40,239 nucleotides of DNA from Enterobacterales bacterium (GCA_030949565.1 JAUZSK010000015.1:1-40239), one strand, 5' to 3'. Positions 1-7,832 are shown, numbered from the stretch's first letter. The notes: generated from the sequence alone by a model not told the origin. Numbers and translations: made by a program.

Positions 1-200
1 AAAAAATAATAGACAGGCAGAAATCAGAAGGTATCTTCCTTGAATAGCGTCTTTTCTGAGTTTTTGTGATGAAATTAATTATTTTTTCAGGACGGAAGGC
101 GTTTTGTTTGAATATCGCTTAATTATCCGAATTTCAGGCGAGGTTCTATCTCCTAAGAGCTAAGAAAGGCATTACGATGATGGGTTTTACTTTTGTGTTG
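1..200. other. Left-edge non-coding stretch
   Basis: I see no convincing gene, RNA or repeat in the first 200 bases. The sequence is AT-rich and lies downstream of the minus-strand transposase remnant. Confidence 0.4.
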
Positions 201-1166
201 TTAAATCATTAATTTCCGGCAGGTTTTAAAGCCTTTTAACCATTTTTTCTTTAATTCTTCAGCTTTTTGCTGCAATAAAATCAGTTTACCAACGAAATAA
301 CCTTGATGCGTCCCAAAGTGTTGTACTTGTCCGAGCCATTGATTGGGTTGTAGATTGAGATGAGCAAGGGTGGATTCAATATGGCTGGCATTTTTGATTT
401 GTTAGGATAGGCTATGGATTTTCCTGCCCATTCCACCAGCTCAATATAGTCTTTCAGTTTTAAAACCATGGTACGGTTTTTAATTTCACCGGAAAGGCTT
501 TTGACGGCTTGATTGAGCTGCTCCTCCGTCATGTTTCTAACTCGTTTTTGAATACTGGTATGGTCGCTTTCTTCCAGCGTTTTAGTCATGTTGGCACGAA
601 TGGGGTTTAGGTCGACATAGGCCATGCAAGTTAATAATGCCGCTTCATCGAGTAGGGCTTGGGATTTAAAGCGACTCTCCCAGAAATGACCGCTGACAAA
701 ATCCTCTTTATTACTCATTTTTGCAATGGGCTCATTAATTCGACTCATTAGCCAAGATAGGCTACCGAGCCTGTTTCTAATGGTCTTTAACTGTTTAGGG
801 TTATTGATAATCGCTTGAAGCCTTAACTCCCGTTGCTGTTGATACTTGGGTTTATCCAGCTTACCAGGATAAGCTTTTAGCCATCGCTCAGCGACCTCTA
901 AATCAGTCCATTGATTGGGCGCTTTTGGGTCAAAGTAAACGACAAGGTGATAGTGGTTAGCTCATAACCGCATAAGCATAAACCTCAATGGCAAATACAT
1001 TTGCCAGTTCCAATATTCTATTTTCAATCCATTGCCTTCTATGTTCGTAGCTTCTGCCCGTTTCTTTATCTTTACCGCACAGAAAAGTTCGCCGTACACA
1101 ACGAGTCAACAGGTGATAATAACCTGCGTTTTCATCATCTATTAATTCACTGCGTTTGATTGCCAT
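201..1166 (-). pseudogene. Y1 / REP-associated-type transposase, frameshifted
   Basis: This is a single-strand (HUH/Y1) transposase of the family often annotated as RAYT or DUF1568. It spans about 321 codons once two shifts are repaired. The N-terminus starts MAIKRSELIDDENAGYYHL. The reading frame breaks near 957-960, where removing one T restores the HUH motif in NHYHLVVYF. The middle carries the family's FWESRFKSQ and YVDLNPIRA motifs. A second shift near 395-400, in a run of A's, restores the tail HIESTLAHLNLQPNQWL through KKKWLKGF to a stop at 201. The two shifts compensate in length. It lies just behind the integrase remnant on the same strand. As read it cannot make full-length protein. 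Whether this is decay or consensus error cannot be told here. Confidence 0.85.
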
Positions 1167-1211
1167 GCTTCATCCTTGAAGAAAACTCCATAAATGAAAT
1201 AATATCATCAA

Positions 1212-1819
1212 TCAGCAGCTCACTTTGTAAGCCATTTCTGCAATGTTTGTAGGAAATTGACCCGGATTGTTGTAGGATATTGGCCATAGTTTGACTGTCT
1301 GGTATCTTTGCTGAACTATAATTTGCTTCATTCCAAAATCAATGTCTTTAACTCTCAGTCGAGTGAGTTCAGATATTCTAAGACCGCTACCATACATTAG
1401 CTTTACCATTAGCTGGTAGTCTCCTTGATTAACTCCTATTACCTGCATGGCTTCTTGATGAGTGAATACAGTGGGAATATTTCCCGATGTTTGCGCGAAG
1501 GCACATAGCTTAGCTTGCCGATATCCTCGCGCTTTAAATATTTTTGAACAGAAAGATTAGTGCATTTAACGCGGTTCTTTGGGTGGACTTAGAACAATTC
1601 CTTTGTAATACCAGATGATTAAGAAAAGCTTCTATATCTTGTTCGCCCAGCTCATCGGGGTGTTTCATCTTATGAAAGCGAATAAACTGAACCACCCAGT
1701 TAACATAGGGTTTTTTCAGTTGCATAAGCGAGGTTTCTAGCCCTAATAAACAGCCGCAATCGATCAATAAATCGAGTTGATGTGTGATCAATATGCTGGG
1801 GTATATCGTCCACTAGCAA
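1212..1819 (-). pseudogene. intI: Integron integrase (tyrosine recombinase), truncated and frameshifted
   Basis: The N-terminal core-binding domain reads RLRLFIRARNLAYATEKT, then shifts frame near 1705-1715 to YVNWVVQFIRFHKMKHPDEL and ALNALIFLF, the pattern of integron integrases. After another shift near 1450-1530 the catalytic domain begins with LMYGSGLRISELTRLRVKDI, the box I arginine region. It stops resembling the family after KQIIVQQ (about 1300). The H-x-x-R box and the nucleophilic tyrosine are missing, so the enzyme should be inactive. The proposed start is a TTG at 1819 with AAGGGA just upstream; a GTG at 1813 is an alternative. It is divergent from the plus-strand cassette array, the normal integron layout. 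A XerC/D-like phage integrase is a less likely reading. Confidence 0.82.
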
Positions 1820-2201
1820 TGCGTCCCTTGAGGCTATTTAATAGCGATAAAATACTACTTATACAAGTAGCTTTCAACTGTTTTTTTTCATAAAAATCCA
1901 GAAAACAGCGGAACGCTGCCTTTTTTGTCCGGAAATCAGCATAATTTCACCTGTAACTTATTGATTTTATTGAAGGTACAAATTCATTCAAATACTTAAT
2001 GCTAACTGAAAAGCTCAGAAAACAGCGGAAACGAACCTTCTTTGTCAGATTAAAATAGATCCAAAAATGGAGTAACCAACTGATTTATATAGATTAGAAC
2101 AATAAACAACCTGCACTCTTTCACTTTTAATCAAAAAATGTGATATATTCAACGCTACCGTAGAATTAACTGTTAAAAGTAAAAAATTATGCTACTATTA
2201 A
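1820..2201. other. Candidate attI / leader region of the integron
   Basis: This gene-free stretch lies between the integrase start and the first cassette gene, where attI and the cassette promoter are expected. It holds two direct repeats (1899 and 2016). A GTTAAAA at 2172 could be the attI-cassette crossover; it deviates from GTTRRRY at the last base. I cannot define the integrase binding sites or assign the promoter with confidence. Confidence 0.4.
1899..2030 (+). repeat. Direct repeat pair in the putative attI region
   Basis: CAGAAAACAGCGGAA occurs at 1899-1913 and 2016-2030, 117 bases apart. Each copy is followed after a few bases by a similar CCTTYTTTGTC stretch. attI sites often carry direct repeats that bind the integrase, so these are candidates. 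They may equally be remnants of an earlier duplication. Confidence 0.5.
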
Positions 2202-2219
2202 ATTGGCAATTCTGCCAAT
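2202..2219. promoter_or_regulatory. Perfect hairpin upstream of first cassette gene
   Basis: ATTGGCA, a four-base loop, and TGCCAAT form a perfect 7-bp stem 20 bases before the ATG at 2240, just ahead of the AAAAGGA ribosome-binding site. It could be an operator or a 5' stabilising hairpin. It lacks a clean T-run, so I do not call it a terminator. Confidence 0.35.
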
Positions 2220-2239
2220 ATTTTAAAAGGATATAATTT

Positions 2240-2425
2240 ATGAAATCAATTTTTATTTTGTCATTAATAGTTGCAATACTTAGTTCTGCAAGTGTATCAA
2301 GCTCAGAAAATAATACTTACTATAACAAGCCACATACAAATGAATTTATTGAAGAATTCTTTACTTTACATGCAGAGCTTAAGGCGGCGGATTCATTTAT
2401 TTATTTGGCAAAAACAACAAAGTAA
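2240..2425 (+). CDS. Small secreted cassette protein, possibly cut short
   Basis: This 61-residue protein has a classic signal peptide (MKSIFILSLIVAILSSASVS) and a short polar mature part with no family I recognise. It is preceded by AAAAGGA at good spacing. It is the gene of the first integron cassette. Coding-like sequence continues after its stop in another frame (see 2454-2597), so it may be the front half of one frameshifted secreted protein. Function unknown. Confidence 0.55.
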   Translation: MKSIFILSLIVAILSSASVSSSENNTYYNKPHTNEFIEEFFTLHAELKAADSFIYLAKTTK

Positions 2426-2453
2426 ATAACACTGAAATATTTGTTTCCAAAAT

Positions 2454-2597
2454 ATGAAGCCTAGTTTAAGCTCTTTTTACACCCCAATGGCTGTTTCATG
2501 CAATGAAAATGAAGATGAGCTCTGCACCACCACAACAAAAAATGGAAGAATCATCGAACAATCATGTAAATGTGTTAAAAAGAAGGCTATGAACTAG
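2454..2597 (+). CDS. Short Cys-containing ORF in cassette 1
   Basis: This 47-codon ORF contains four cysteines within about 40 residues (SCNEN, ELCTT, SCKC) and a basic tail (KCVKKKAMN). It lies downstream of the signal-peptide ORF in a different frame and before the cassette's attC. Its composition is like a small disulfide-bonded secreted domain, yet it has no signal peptide and no clear ribosome-binding site. The most economical reading is the C-terminal part of the 2240 protein separated by one or more indels. Function unknown. Confidence 0.35.
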   Translation: MKPSLSSFYTPMAVSCNENEDELCTTTTKNGRIIEQSCKCVKKKAMN

Positions 2598-2675
2598 TGG
2601 GGTACTATAGTTTAGGTCTTTGAGAAAGACAAAAATAGAAAAGTAAAAAAAGCAGTCATATCATTGACCGCTTTT

Positions 2676-2735
2676 TTTTAACCAGAACCGGCAATCGAAG
2701 CCAAAATGCCGGCTCGCTTGCGATTAACGTTAAAT
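2676..2735 (+). other. attC site 1
   Basis: TTTAACC on the left pairs with GGTTAAA-like sequence on the right (AACGTTAAAT). The inner arms CGGCAATCGAAGCC and GGCTCGCTTGCG pair with unpaired extra bases on one side, as in folded attC. The crossover is expected at G2729|TTAAAT. Confidence 0.8.
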
Positions 2736-2743
2736 CGCTTTCT

Positions 2744-2896
2744 TTATCCCTCTCCCTTGATGGGAGAGGGCAGGGAGAGGGTGGCGTAACCGAGAATAAA
2801 AATAATGGATGCAGCAAACCAAAACCCATCCAAAGCATTTCCCAGCAACAAAATTTGTAGTAAAGTGAGTGTCATAGGCTGGTGGTAAAACTTCAC
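2744..2896 (-). CDS. Minus-strand hydrophobic peptide, cassette family copy 1
   Basis: This 50-residue frame runs against the cassette direction. A GTG start at 2896 gives VKFYHQP followed by MTLTLLQILLLGNALDGF; an internal ATG at 2875 would give 43 residues. It is largely one hydrophobic, membrane-spanning-like stretch (LLQILLL then SIIFILGYA) with a short basic/acidic tail ending KGEG. The frame is kept in two other cassettes with substitutions and an in-frame length change, which argues it is translated. The start sits against the outer edge of attC 2, and the stop is beside attC 1, so the gene fills the cassette. I do not recognise a family; toxin, antisense-encoded peptide or membrane regulator are all guesses. 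Confidence 0.5.
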   Translation of the reverse strand: MKFYHQPMTLTLLQILLLGNALDGFWFAASIIFILGYATLSLPSPIKGEG

Positions 2897-2902
2897 CGCT
2901 TT

Positions 2903-2962
2903 TTTAACCAGTAGCGTCACGCGAAGCCCAACAGCAGGCTCGCATGCGCTAAGACGTTATGT
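2903..2962 (+). other. attC site 2
   Basis: TTTAACC, inner arms AGCGTCACGCGAAGCC and GGCTCGCATGCGCT, and a right end at ACG|TTATG. The arms pair with single extrahelical bases on the left arm, the hallmark of attC. Crossover expected at G2956|TT. Confidence 0.82.
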
Positions 2963-2982
2963 GTTAAAACGGACTCCATAAA

Positions 2983-3966
2983 ATGAAGTTTACTGAACAA
3001 ATATTTATTGCCTTAATCATCTGTTTTTTATCTGTCAATTCGTATGCTCAGGGTGTACCAGAAAACGCATGGAAAAGTGGTAGTTCGTGGTACTGCAATG
3101 ATGGTTATAAAAAACAGGGTGACAAATGTATCAAATTTAATGTTCCCCAAAATGCTTGGGTATCTGGCTCTAGCTGGTATTGTAATGATGGATATCGAAA
3201 ACAAAACAATAAATGTATTAAATTTAAGGTTCCAGCCAATGCGTGGGTGTCAGGCTCAAATTGGTATTGCAATGACGGATATAAAAAACAGGAAATAAGT
3301 GCGTTAAACCCAAGTACCGAAAACGCATGGGTATCAGGAGGAAATTGGTATTGTAATGATGGTTACCGTAAGAGTGGTAATAATTGTGTCAGGTTTCGAT
3401 ATTCCAGCTAACGCCTTTGCTCAAGGTGCTCAGTGGTACTGCAACGAGGGCTATAAAAAAGCAAAATGAAAAATGTATCAAAATGTCACCTTCTGAGCTG
3501 GCAAGCCCAAGAAAAACAAGCAATACAAAAGCCTCACTGTCTGATGGTACCATTGCTTTTCAAACAAAGATCGATTCTGGATTCAGGCGATATTATAAAG
3601 TTAGAGAATGGAGCAATCGTTGAAATTTCTTCGTATTTTGGGTATTTAGGCTACAGAAAAACTGCCGTCCTGTATGGAAGTGGCCGCAGATGCAATATGT
3701 GGATAGCGGGTAAGAAATCGTACAAATGTGACTTATTAAAAACTCCCGAAGGGAGAGGAGAGCCTGCAAAGGAAATACATATTTCCGAAGTAAAAGGAAA
3801 TGGAACTATCTTATTTATGTTAGACGGAAGCATGTACGAAGTCGATTCAATAGATCAGATCTATACGTCCCTATGGCTTGGAATTTCTGATGGGATATTG
3901 ATTAATGGTACAACGTTAATAAATTTCGATTCAGATGAAGCTGTTAGTGTTACTCGAATTAAGTAA
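2983..3966 (+). pseudogene. Secreted WYCNDGY-repeat protein, multiply frameshifted
   Basis: After a signal peptide (ALIICFLSVNSYAQG) come tandem ~28-residue repeats of the form VPxNAWVSGSxWYCNDGYKKQxxKCIKF, each with two cysteines. Three full copies read in the first frame. Repairing shifts near 3290-3320, 3395 and 3460 gives four to five copies in all (the last is ANAFAQGAQWYCNEGY). A further shift near 3580 joins the C-terminal domain starting SGDIIKLENGAIVEISS, with GYRKTAVLYG and CNMWIAGKKSYKCDLL, then a related half with FMLDGSMYEVDSID to the stop at 3966. The whole is about 325 residues. The cassette matches one gene from attC 2 to attC 3, so I read one secreted, probably disulfide-bonded protein. 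No family or function is recognised. Each repeat could form a small two-cysteine module. Confidence 0.6.
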
Positions 3967-3967
3967 T

Positions 3968-4056
3968 CACATAACAAGGCAAATTCACTCGGACGCCAAA
4001 AAGCGCCGCTCGTTCCTCGCTCTGCTTTTTGCCGCCGGTGATTTGTATCGTTAAAT
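3968..4056 (+). other. attC site 3
   Basis: This is the longest clear attC here. The arm CAAATTCACTCGGACG...AAAAAGC pairs with GCTTTTTGCCGCCGGTGATTTG, leaving extrahelical bases on the left arm. Outer ends are ATAACAA and CGTTAAAT, with crossover at G4050|TT. Its sequence differs from attC 1, 2, 4 and 6, as expected if the cassette was acquired independently. Confidence 0.88.
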
Positions 4057-4064
4057 CGCTTTCT

Positions 4065-4220
4065 TTATCCCTCTCCCTTGATGGGAGAGGGCAGGAGAGA
4101 AGAGGTGGCGTAACCGAGAATAAAAATAATGGATGCAGCAAACCAAAACCCATCCAAAGCATTTCCCAGCAACAAAATTTGTAGTAAAGTGAGTGTCATA
4201 GGCTGGTGGTAAAACGTCAC
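4065..4220 (-). CDS. Minus-strand hydrophobic peptide, cassette family copy 2
   Basis: This 51-residue frame, GTG start at 4220, is nearly identical to the 2744-2896 peptide: VTFYHQP, then MTLTLLQILLLGNALDGF and SIIFILGYAT. It differs near the C-terminus by three extra bases (SSLLPSP against LSLPSP), so the frame survives the length change. It occupies a 230-bp cassette between attC 3 and attC 4, with no plus-strand gene. Start and stop sit against the two attC sites as in copy 1. Confidence 0.5.
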   Translation of the reverse strand: MTFYHQPMTLTLLQILLLGNALDGFWFAASIIFILGYATSSLLPSPIKGEG

Positions 4221-4226
4221 CGCTAT

Positions 4227-4286
4227 TTTAACCAGCACCGGTTGTCGAAGCCAAACAGACGGCTCGCCAACGGTGAAACGTTAAAG
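4227..4286 (+). other. attC site 4
   Basis: TTTAACC on the left, inner arms ACCGGTTGTCGAAGCC and GGCTCGCCAACGGT, and right end AACG|TTAAAG (G4280). The arms pair with extra unpaired left-arm bases. The AAAGG after the crossover appears to serve as ribosome-binding site for the next gene. Confidence 0.82.
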
Positions 4287-4292
4287 GTCATA

Positions 4293-4691
4293 ATGAGAAC
4301 TATTGTAATATTTCTATTAATGCTATCAAGTAGCGCAGTAATGTCTGAAACATATAAATGTATTGAGCATCCATTGTGGTCAGAGGATAAAAAATTTAAA
4401 GCCGTATTAGATATTTCAGAAACAAAAAGTGCAATTATTGCAACTATAAATGCATTAAGCATTAATGCCGCTTGGCCACTGGATAGTAGTTGTGATAAGC
4501 CAATTGTAGGAGCCAAGCTAATTGGGGTTAAGAATATTAATGAATTAAAACTTTCACTAGCTAATGAAAAAGAATGCGGGTTTGTTTTATATTTAAGTGT
4601 GAGTGCTAATAATCCAACACTACTTTCTCCCAGAAGATCGTACAAAGTATTTGGCGAAAAACCTTACCTAGCAAAATGCAACAAACTTTAA
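4293..4691 (+). CDS. Small secreted cassette protein
   Basis: This is a 132-residue protein with a clear signal peptide (MRTIVIFLLMLSSSAVMS) and four cysteines in the mature part (YKCIEH, SSCDKP, KECGF, AKCNKL), suggesting disulfides. I chose the ATG at 4293 because the signal peptide starts there and GTTAAAGG lies 5-10 bases upstream; the frame is open further upstream through attC 4. The stop codon lies inside the left end of attC 5, typical of integron cassette genes. No family recognised. Confidence 0.72.
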   Translation: MRTIVIFLLMLSSSAVMSETYKCIEHPLWSEDKKFKAVLDISETKSAIIATINALSINAAWPLDSSCDKPIVGAKLIGVKNINELKLSLANEKECGFVLYLSVSANNPTLLSPRRSYKVFGEKPYLAKCNKL

Positions 4692-4767
4692 CCAATAAAG
4701 GTTGGCGAAAACTCACCGTTGGCTCCTGCGTCGCAACAGTAATTTTCACCAACTTAAAGCGTTAAAG
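4687..4767 (+). other. attC site 5
   Basis: TTTAACC at 4687 contains the stop codon of the preceding gene. Arm AAGGTTGGCGAAAACTCAC pairs with GTAATTTTCACCAACTT, and the right end is AGCG|TTAAAG (G4761). Confidence 0.8.
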
Positions 4768-4799
4768 CGCTAAAAAACAGAAATTGGAGCAAAGGGAAA

Positions 4800-4937
4800 T
4801 CAAAAAACAACGGATGTAGTCAAACAAAACCCATCCAAACTATTTCCTAACAACAAAACATAGAGTAAAGTGGGTATCAAAAGCATCATCAGGCTTTGTA
4901 AAACCCAATAAACCCAATAGTGGTGGTAAAACGTCAC
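4800..4937 (-). CDS. Minus-strand hydrophobic peptide, diverged cassette family copy 3
   Basis: This 45-residue frame has a GTG start at 4937: VTFYHHYWVYWVLQSL, then a hydrophobic core TLLYVLLLGNSLDGF matching copies 1 and 2 (TLLQILLLGNALDGF). The nucleotide changes in the core are partly silent (LLLG is coded differently). A longer N-terminal segment is inserted in frame. It ends earlier, after TSVVF, without the KGEG tail. The cassette is 236 bp and has no plus-strand gene. Preserved frame despite clear DNA divergence supports real coding. Confidence 0.45.
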   Translation of the reverse strand: MTFYHHYWVYWVLQSLMMLLIPTLLYVLLLGNSLDGFCLTTSVVF

Positions 4938-4943
4938 CGCTAT

Positions 4944-4998
4944 TTTAACCAGTTGCGTCACGCGAAGCCCAACAGCGGGCTCGCATGCGCTAAGACGT
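4944..4998 (+). other. attC site 6, interrupted at its R' end
   Basis: TTTAACC, inner arms GCGTCACGCGAAGCC and GGCTCGCATGCGC, then AAGACGT where attC 2 continues TTATG. The site is nearly identical to attC 2 up to this point. The group II intron begins here, splitting the GTT triplet after its first T. Confidence 0.8.
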
Positions 4999-6100
4999 GT
5001 GTGCCGGGCATGGCACTTAACTAGTCAGGTGAAAGTCCTGATACCAGGTATTCGCAGAGCCGAAGGTTAGCGAAAGGGCAAGGGCAAACTCGTGAGGGAA
5101 TGTCTGAAGGAAGCTCAACGCGAAATCGCGGGACGATGGACAAGAATCGGATATTAGGTGTGACGTAAGTGGGGCCAGTGGGCACGTGACCACTAAGCCC
5201 TCCATCTGCAATTGGCTTACGTTTTATAAATCCGGCGTCTACGCGATGAAAGTTAAGTGTCTTACCCCGGGAGATCTCCTGATACTGCGCTGGGAAACTG
5301 CGTGCAGTTGAAAACCGCTGAAGGTCGAGCAATTGGCCTTGAACGTACAGGAGAAGTCAGCAGAGGACATAGTACTAGTGATTACTCGGTTGAGAAATAT
5401 ATTTTCTTAAAAGTGAATGTCTAAGGGAAGGTCCGAACGGTGCTCGAAAGAGCTTAATAAAAGAGAGCAGTCACTTTAACAATGAGCCAATGTATAGCGT
5501 CAGACAAACAGCAGGTTCTGCCCTTAAGTGGGGACGAAACATTGACTGGGTTGCAAAGAAACGACACTCCGGTTAACCACCATTTACTCATGGAACGCGT
5601 GTTAGAAAGAGGGAATTTATTTCGCGCACTTCAGAAGGTGCAACGTAATAAAGGCGGCGCAGGAATAGACGGTATGACCGTTGACGATCTGCCTGCTTTT
5701 CTCAAGCTGCATTGGCCGTCGATTAAAGAGCAGTTGATTAATGGAAACTACCAACCGAAAGCGGTCAAGCGAGTCTTGATCCCCAAATCGGATGGTAGCA
5801 AGCGAAAGCTTGGCATTCCAACGGTTCTCGATCGACTTATCCAACAAGCGTTACTTCAAATTTTACAACCAGAATGGGATCAAACGTTTTCCCATTTTAG
5901 TTTTGGTTTTAGACCACGACGCTCAGCCCACCAAGCGGTGAAGCTTTCTGAAATCTATGTCAATGATAATCGTCATTGGGTTGTCGACATGGATTTAGAA
6001 AAGTTCTTTGATAAAGTGAATCATGATGTGCTGATGCACCGAGTGAAACAACGCGTCAAAGATAAACGAGTGCTAAAACTGATTAATAGATACCTTAATG
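4999..6100 (+). mobile_element. Group II intron inserted in attC, 3' end missing
   Basis: The element starts GTGTGCCGGGCATGGCAC, the expected GUGYG-type 5' end of a group II intron. It is followed by about 480 bases of structured non-coding sequence (including GGTGAAAGTCCTG and CGAAGGTTAGCG motifs) and an LtrA-type reverse transcriptase. Insertion in the R' side of an attC fits the group IIC-attC class known to target integron sites. Domains V/VI and the 3' exon are not seen, because an IS66 element begins at 6101. It therefore cannot splice as it stands. I read its sense as the same as the cassettes. Confidence 0.82.
5482..6100 (+). pseudogene. ltrA: Group II intron reverse transcriptase/maturase, truncated
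   Basis: About 206 residues of an LtrA-like protein remain. Visible are the N-terminal RT0 region (FRALQKVQRNKGGAGIDGMT), RT1-2 (RVLIPKSDGSKRKLGIPTV, then LQPEWDQTFSHFSFGFRPRR) and the start of RT3 with its first catalytic Asp region (WVVDMDLEKFFDKVNHDV). The YADD box, maturase domain X and any endonuclease domain are lost at the IS junction. The open frame runs on to 6150 inside the IS, adding foreign residues. An intact relative would be about 420-470 residues. Confidence 0.9.
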
Positions 6101-7832
6101 GTAACTACTCGCACCCTACATCATTAATTTTACCAGCCAAAGCCATTTGAATGGCAATTAATGGATTATATCCTTTGTTTGCCATAGTCTGAAGATAACT
6201 TGAAATTCGACAATAAGCTTGAGCGTATCTAACGGTTCTAAAACAACCCGACACCTTTTGCTTTACCTTGGCCATTCTTAAATCACGCTCGGCTCGATTA
6301 TTGGTAAATGAAACATGAGAGTTCTTCGCAAACAATAATACAGATTGTTCATTCTCACTCATTCTTTCCCATAAATTATGAGCCTCTGATTTTGCTATTC
6401 TACCGCGCTTACCGCTGGGTTTGGGTGGCACAGGCGGTAATTCTTTTTCTCCGCGCGTGATAATATTTCTAAACCGTTTCTGTAAATTAGCATAATCTTT
6501 ATCGGTCAGTTTCTTTTGCTCATTCTTCGAGACCTTGGCACAGGTTTCTTTTAGAAGACGCTTCATATTTTTAGCCCAAACATACCCATTGGACTCAACA
6601 ACAAACGTCAACTCACGCATCAAATGTGAACCACATAACCCATGCCCACAATGTCGATAGGAAAAATAAGATGCCCAACAATCATGGATGATCACGCCGC
6701 CATAACGCGGCACAATATCAATCGTATCAATGGCTTTAATGCCCCTCCCGCGATTCAGGCATTTTAACGTAATATCGCCAGCTGAATAAACATGGACCCA
6801 GTGGTTCTTTTTATCCACTCTTAGTGAGGTTTCATCGACATTCATTGCCGGCATTTTTAATAATGCTTCTTTGGCTGAAACCTCCCACTCTTCTAAGGCT
6901 TGATGAAGGCGCCATACAAACTTCAATAAGCTTGCTTCTGCAAGTGTGACATCCATCATTGATTTGACTAATTTCTGAACACGGTTAAGTGCCACCATCT
7001 GACAAACTAGCAAATTGATCACAAAAGCCTTTAGGCCATCGCCATACTGAAGCGGGCCATGCAAGCCGGCAGGAAACGATGCTTTTACGGTTGAATCACA
7101 CGATGGACACTGTTTAATTTGAACATCAACATGCTCAACCACTTTTTCAAAAACAATATCAATTTTTGTGCGTCGTTCAGACTCAGTGCTGGCAGTGGCG
7201 TTTAAGTCTTCACCACACCGATCACAGTTATAAACTTCAATGGTAGTAACCGTTTCTATCGTGCGTGTATTGTTAGCCGTGAGTGGGTTTTCTGTTTTCC
7301 CTTTACCATTGCTTCCCTGAACAGGCTTTAAAGCGGACTCATCTTTATCTGTTTGTGAGGAAGGAATACTCGAATTCTTATTATTTTTCTTGGTGGATTT
7401 TTCAAGAAATATGGAAAGCATGAGTTCCATGATCATAAACATACTGTTCATCAGAAATTTTATTTCAGTTGTGATTTTTCCGCTGGCACACAATTGTTCA
7501 AAGTCAGCCTTGATGCGACTGACTTCATTACGAACAGTTGTTTTGTCTACGTTTGACACTAAGAAAATCACCTTAAACCTTTGCTGTAGGTTTGATGATA
7601 ACATGGCTTTTTCGACTCTCTGAGCGGTGCTCTGCTAGACGTTCTCTGTCGGGTTGAAGCTTGGAATCAAAGTTTTTAGGAAACGATCTTATTTGATCCG
7701 TTTGGGATCTCTAGCGATCTATTTTATACGGACTTAGGAAAGTAGTTTTTTTTCGTCCAAAAAACTGTCAAGTATTATTTTTATTTTTTCTGAATATGTT
7801 CAGTTTTTAGATGCTACTGGGTGAGTAGTTAC
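6101..7832 (-). mobile_element. IS66-family insertion sequence (single-ORF, ISBst12-like)
   Basis: Terminal inverted repeats start GTAACTACTC at 6101 and, on the other strand, GTAACTACTCACCC ending at 7832, followed by matching ACCC and CATC blocks. Only the tnpC-type transposase is present; tnpA and tnpB are absent, as in the ISBst12 subgroup. Length is 1732 bp. The flanking 8-mers (CCTTAATG left, ATCCATTT right) do not match, so there is no target duplication. This suggests a deletion or recombination between IS copies after insertion. Confidence 0.85.
6105..7604 (-). CDS. tnpC: IS66-family transposase TnpC
   Basis: This is a 499-residue DDE transposase. It has an N-terminal helical/leucine-zipper-like region, then a zinc-binding segment with CDRCGED and CPSCDS, then the catalytic core. 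The core carries Asp in MNVDETSLRV, Asp in VIIHDCWASYF and Glu in FTNNRAERDLRMAKVKQKVS, followed by the C-terminal YNPL region. The length fits stand-alone IS66 transposases and the frame is intact, so it may be active. The stop codon lies within the left inverted repeat region. Confidence 0.93.
   Translation of the reverse strand: MLSSNLQQRFKVIFLVSNVDKTTVRNEVSRIKADFEQLCASGKITTEIKFLMNSMFMIMELMLSIFLEKSTKKNNKNSSIPSSQTDKDESALKPVQGSNGKGKTENPLTANNTRTIETVTTIEVYNCDRCGEDLNATASTESERRTKIDIVFEKVVEHVDVQIKQCPSCDSTVKASFPAGLHGPLQYGDGLKAFVINLLVCQMVALNRVQKLVKSMMDVTLAEASLLKFVWRLHQALEEWEVSAKEALLKMPAMNVDETSLRVDKKNHWVHVYSAGDITLKCLNRGRGIKAIDTIDIVPRYGGVIIHDCWASYFSYRHCGHGLCGSHLMRELTFVVESNGYVWAKNMKRLLKETCAKVSKNEQKKLTDKDYANLQKRFRNIITRGEKELPPVPPKPSGKRGRIAKSEAHNLWERMSENEQSVLLFAKNSHVSFTNNRAERDLRMAKVKQKVSGCFRTVRYAQAYCRISSYLQTMANKGYNPLIAIQMALAGKINDVGCE

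Noticed and set aside
2656..2838. 60-residue minus frame MLWMGFGLLHPLF and its 67-residue counterpart at 3959-4162
   Set aside because: This frame is not kept in the third, diverged cassette copy (it meets a stop), whereas the overlapping TLTLLQILLLGN frame is; I therefore chose the latter.
4223..4645. 140-codon minus-strand ORF over cassette 5
   Set aside because: It is antisense to a signal-peptide gene with good translation signals and lies in the usual cassette orientation; treated as a shadow.
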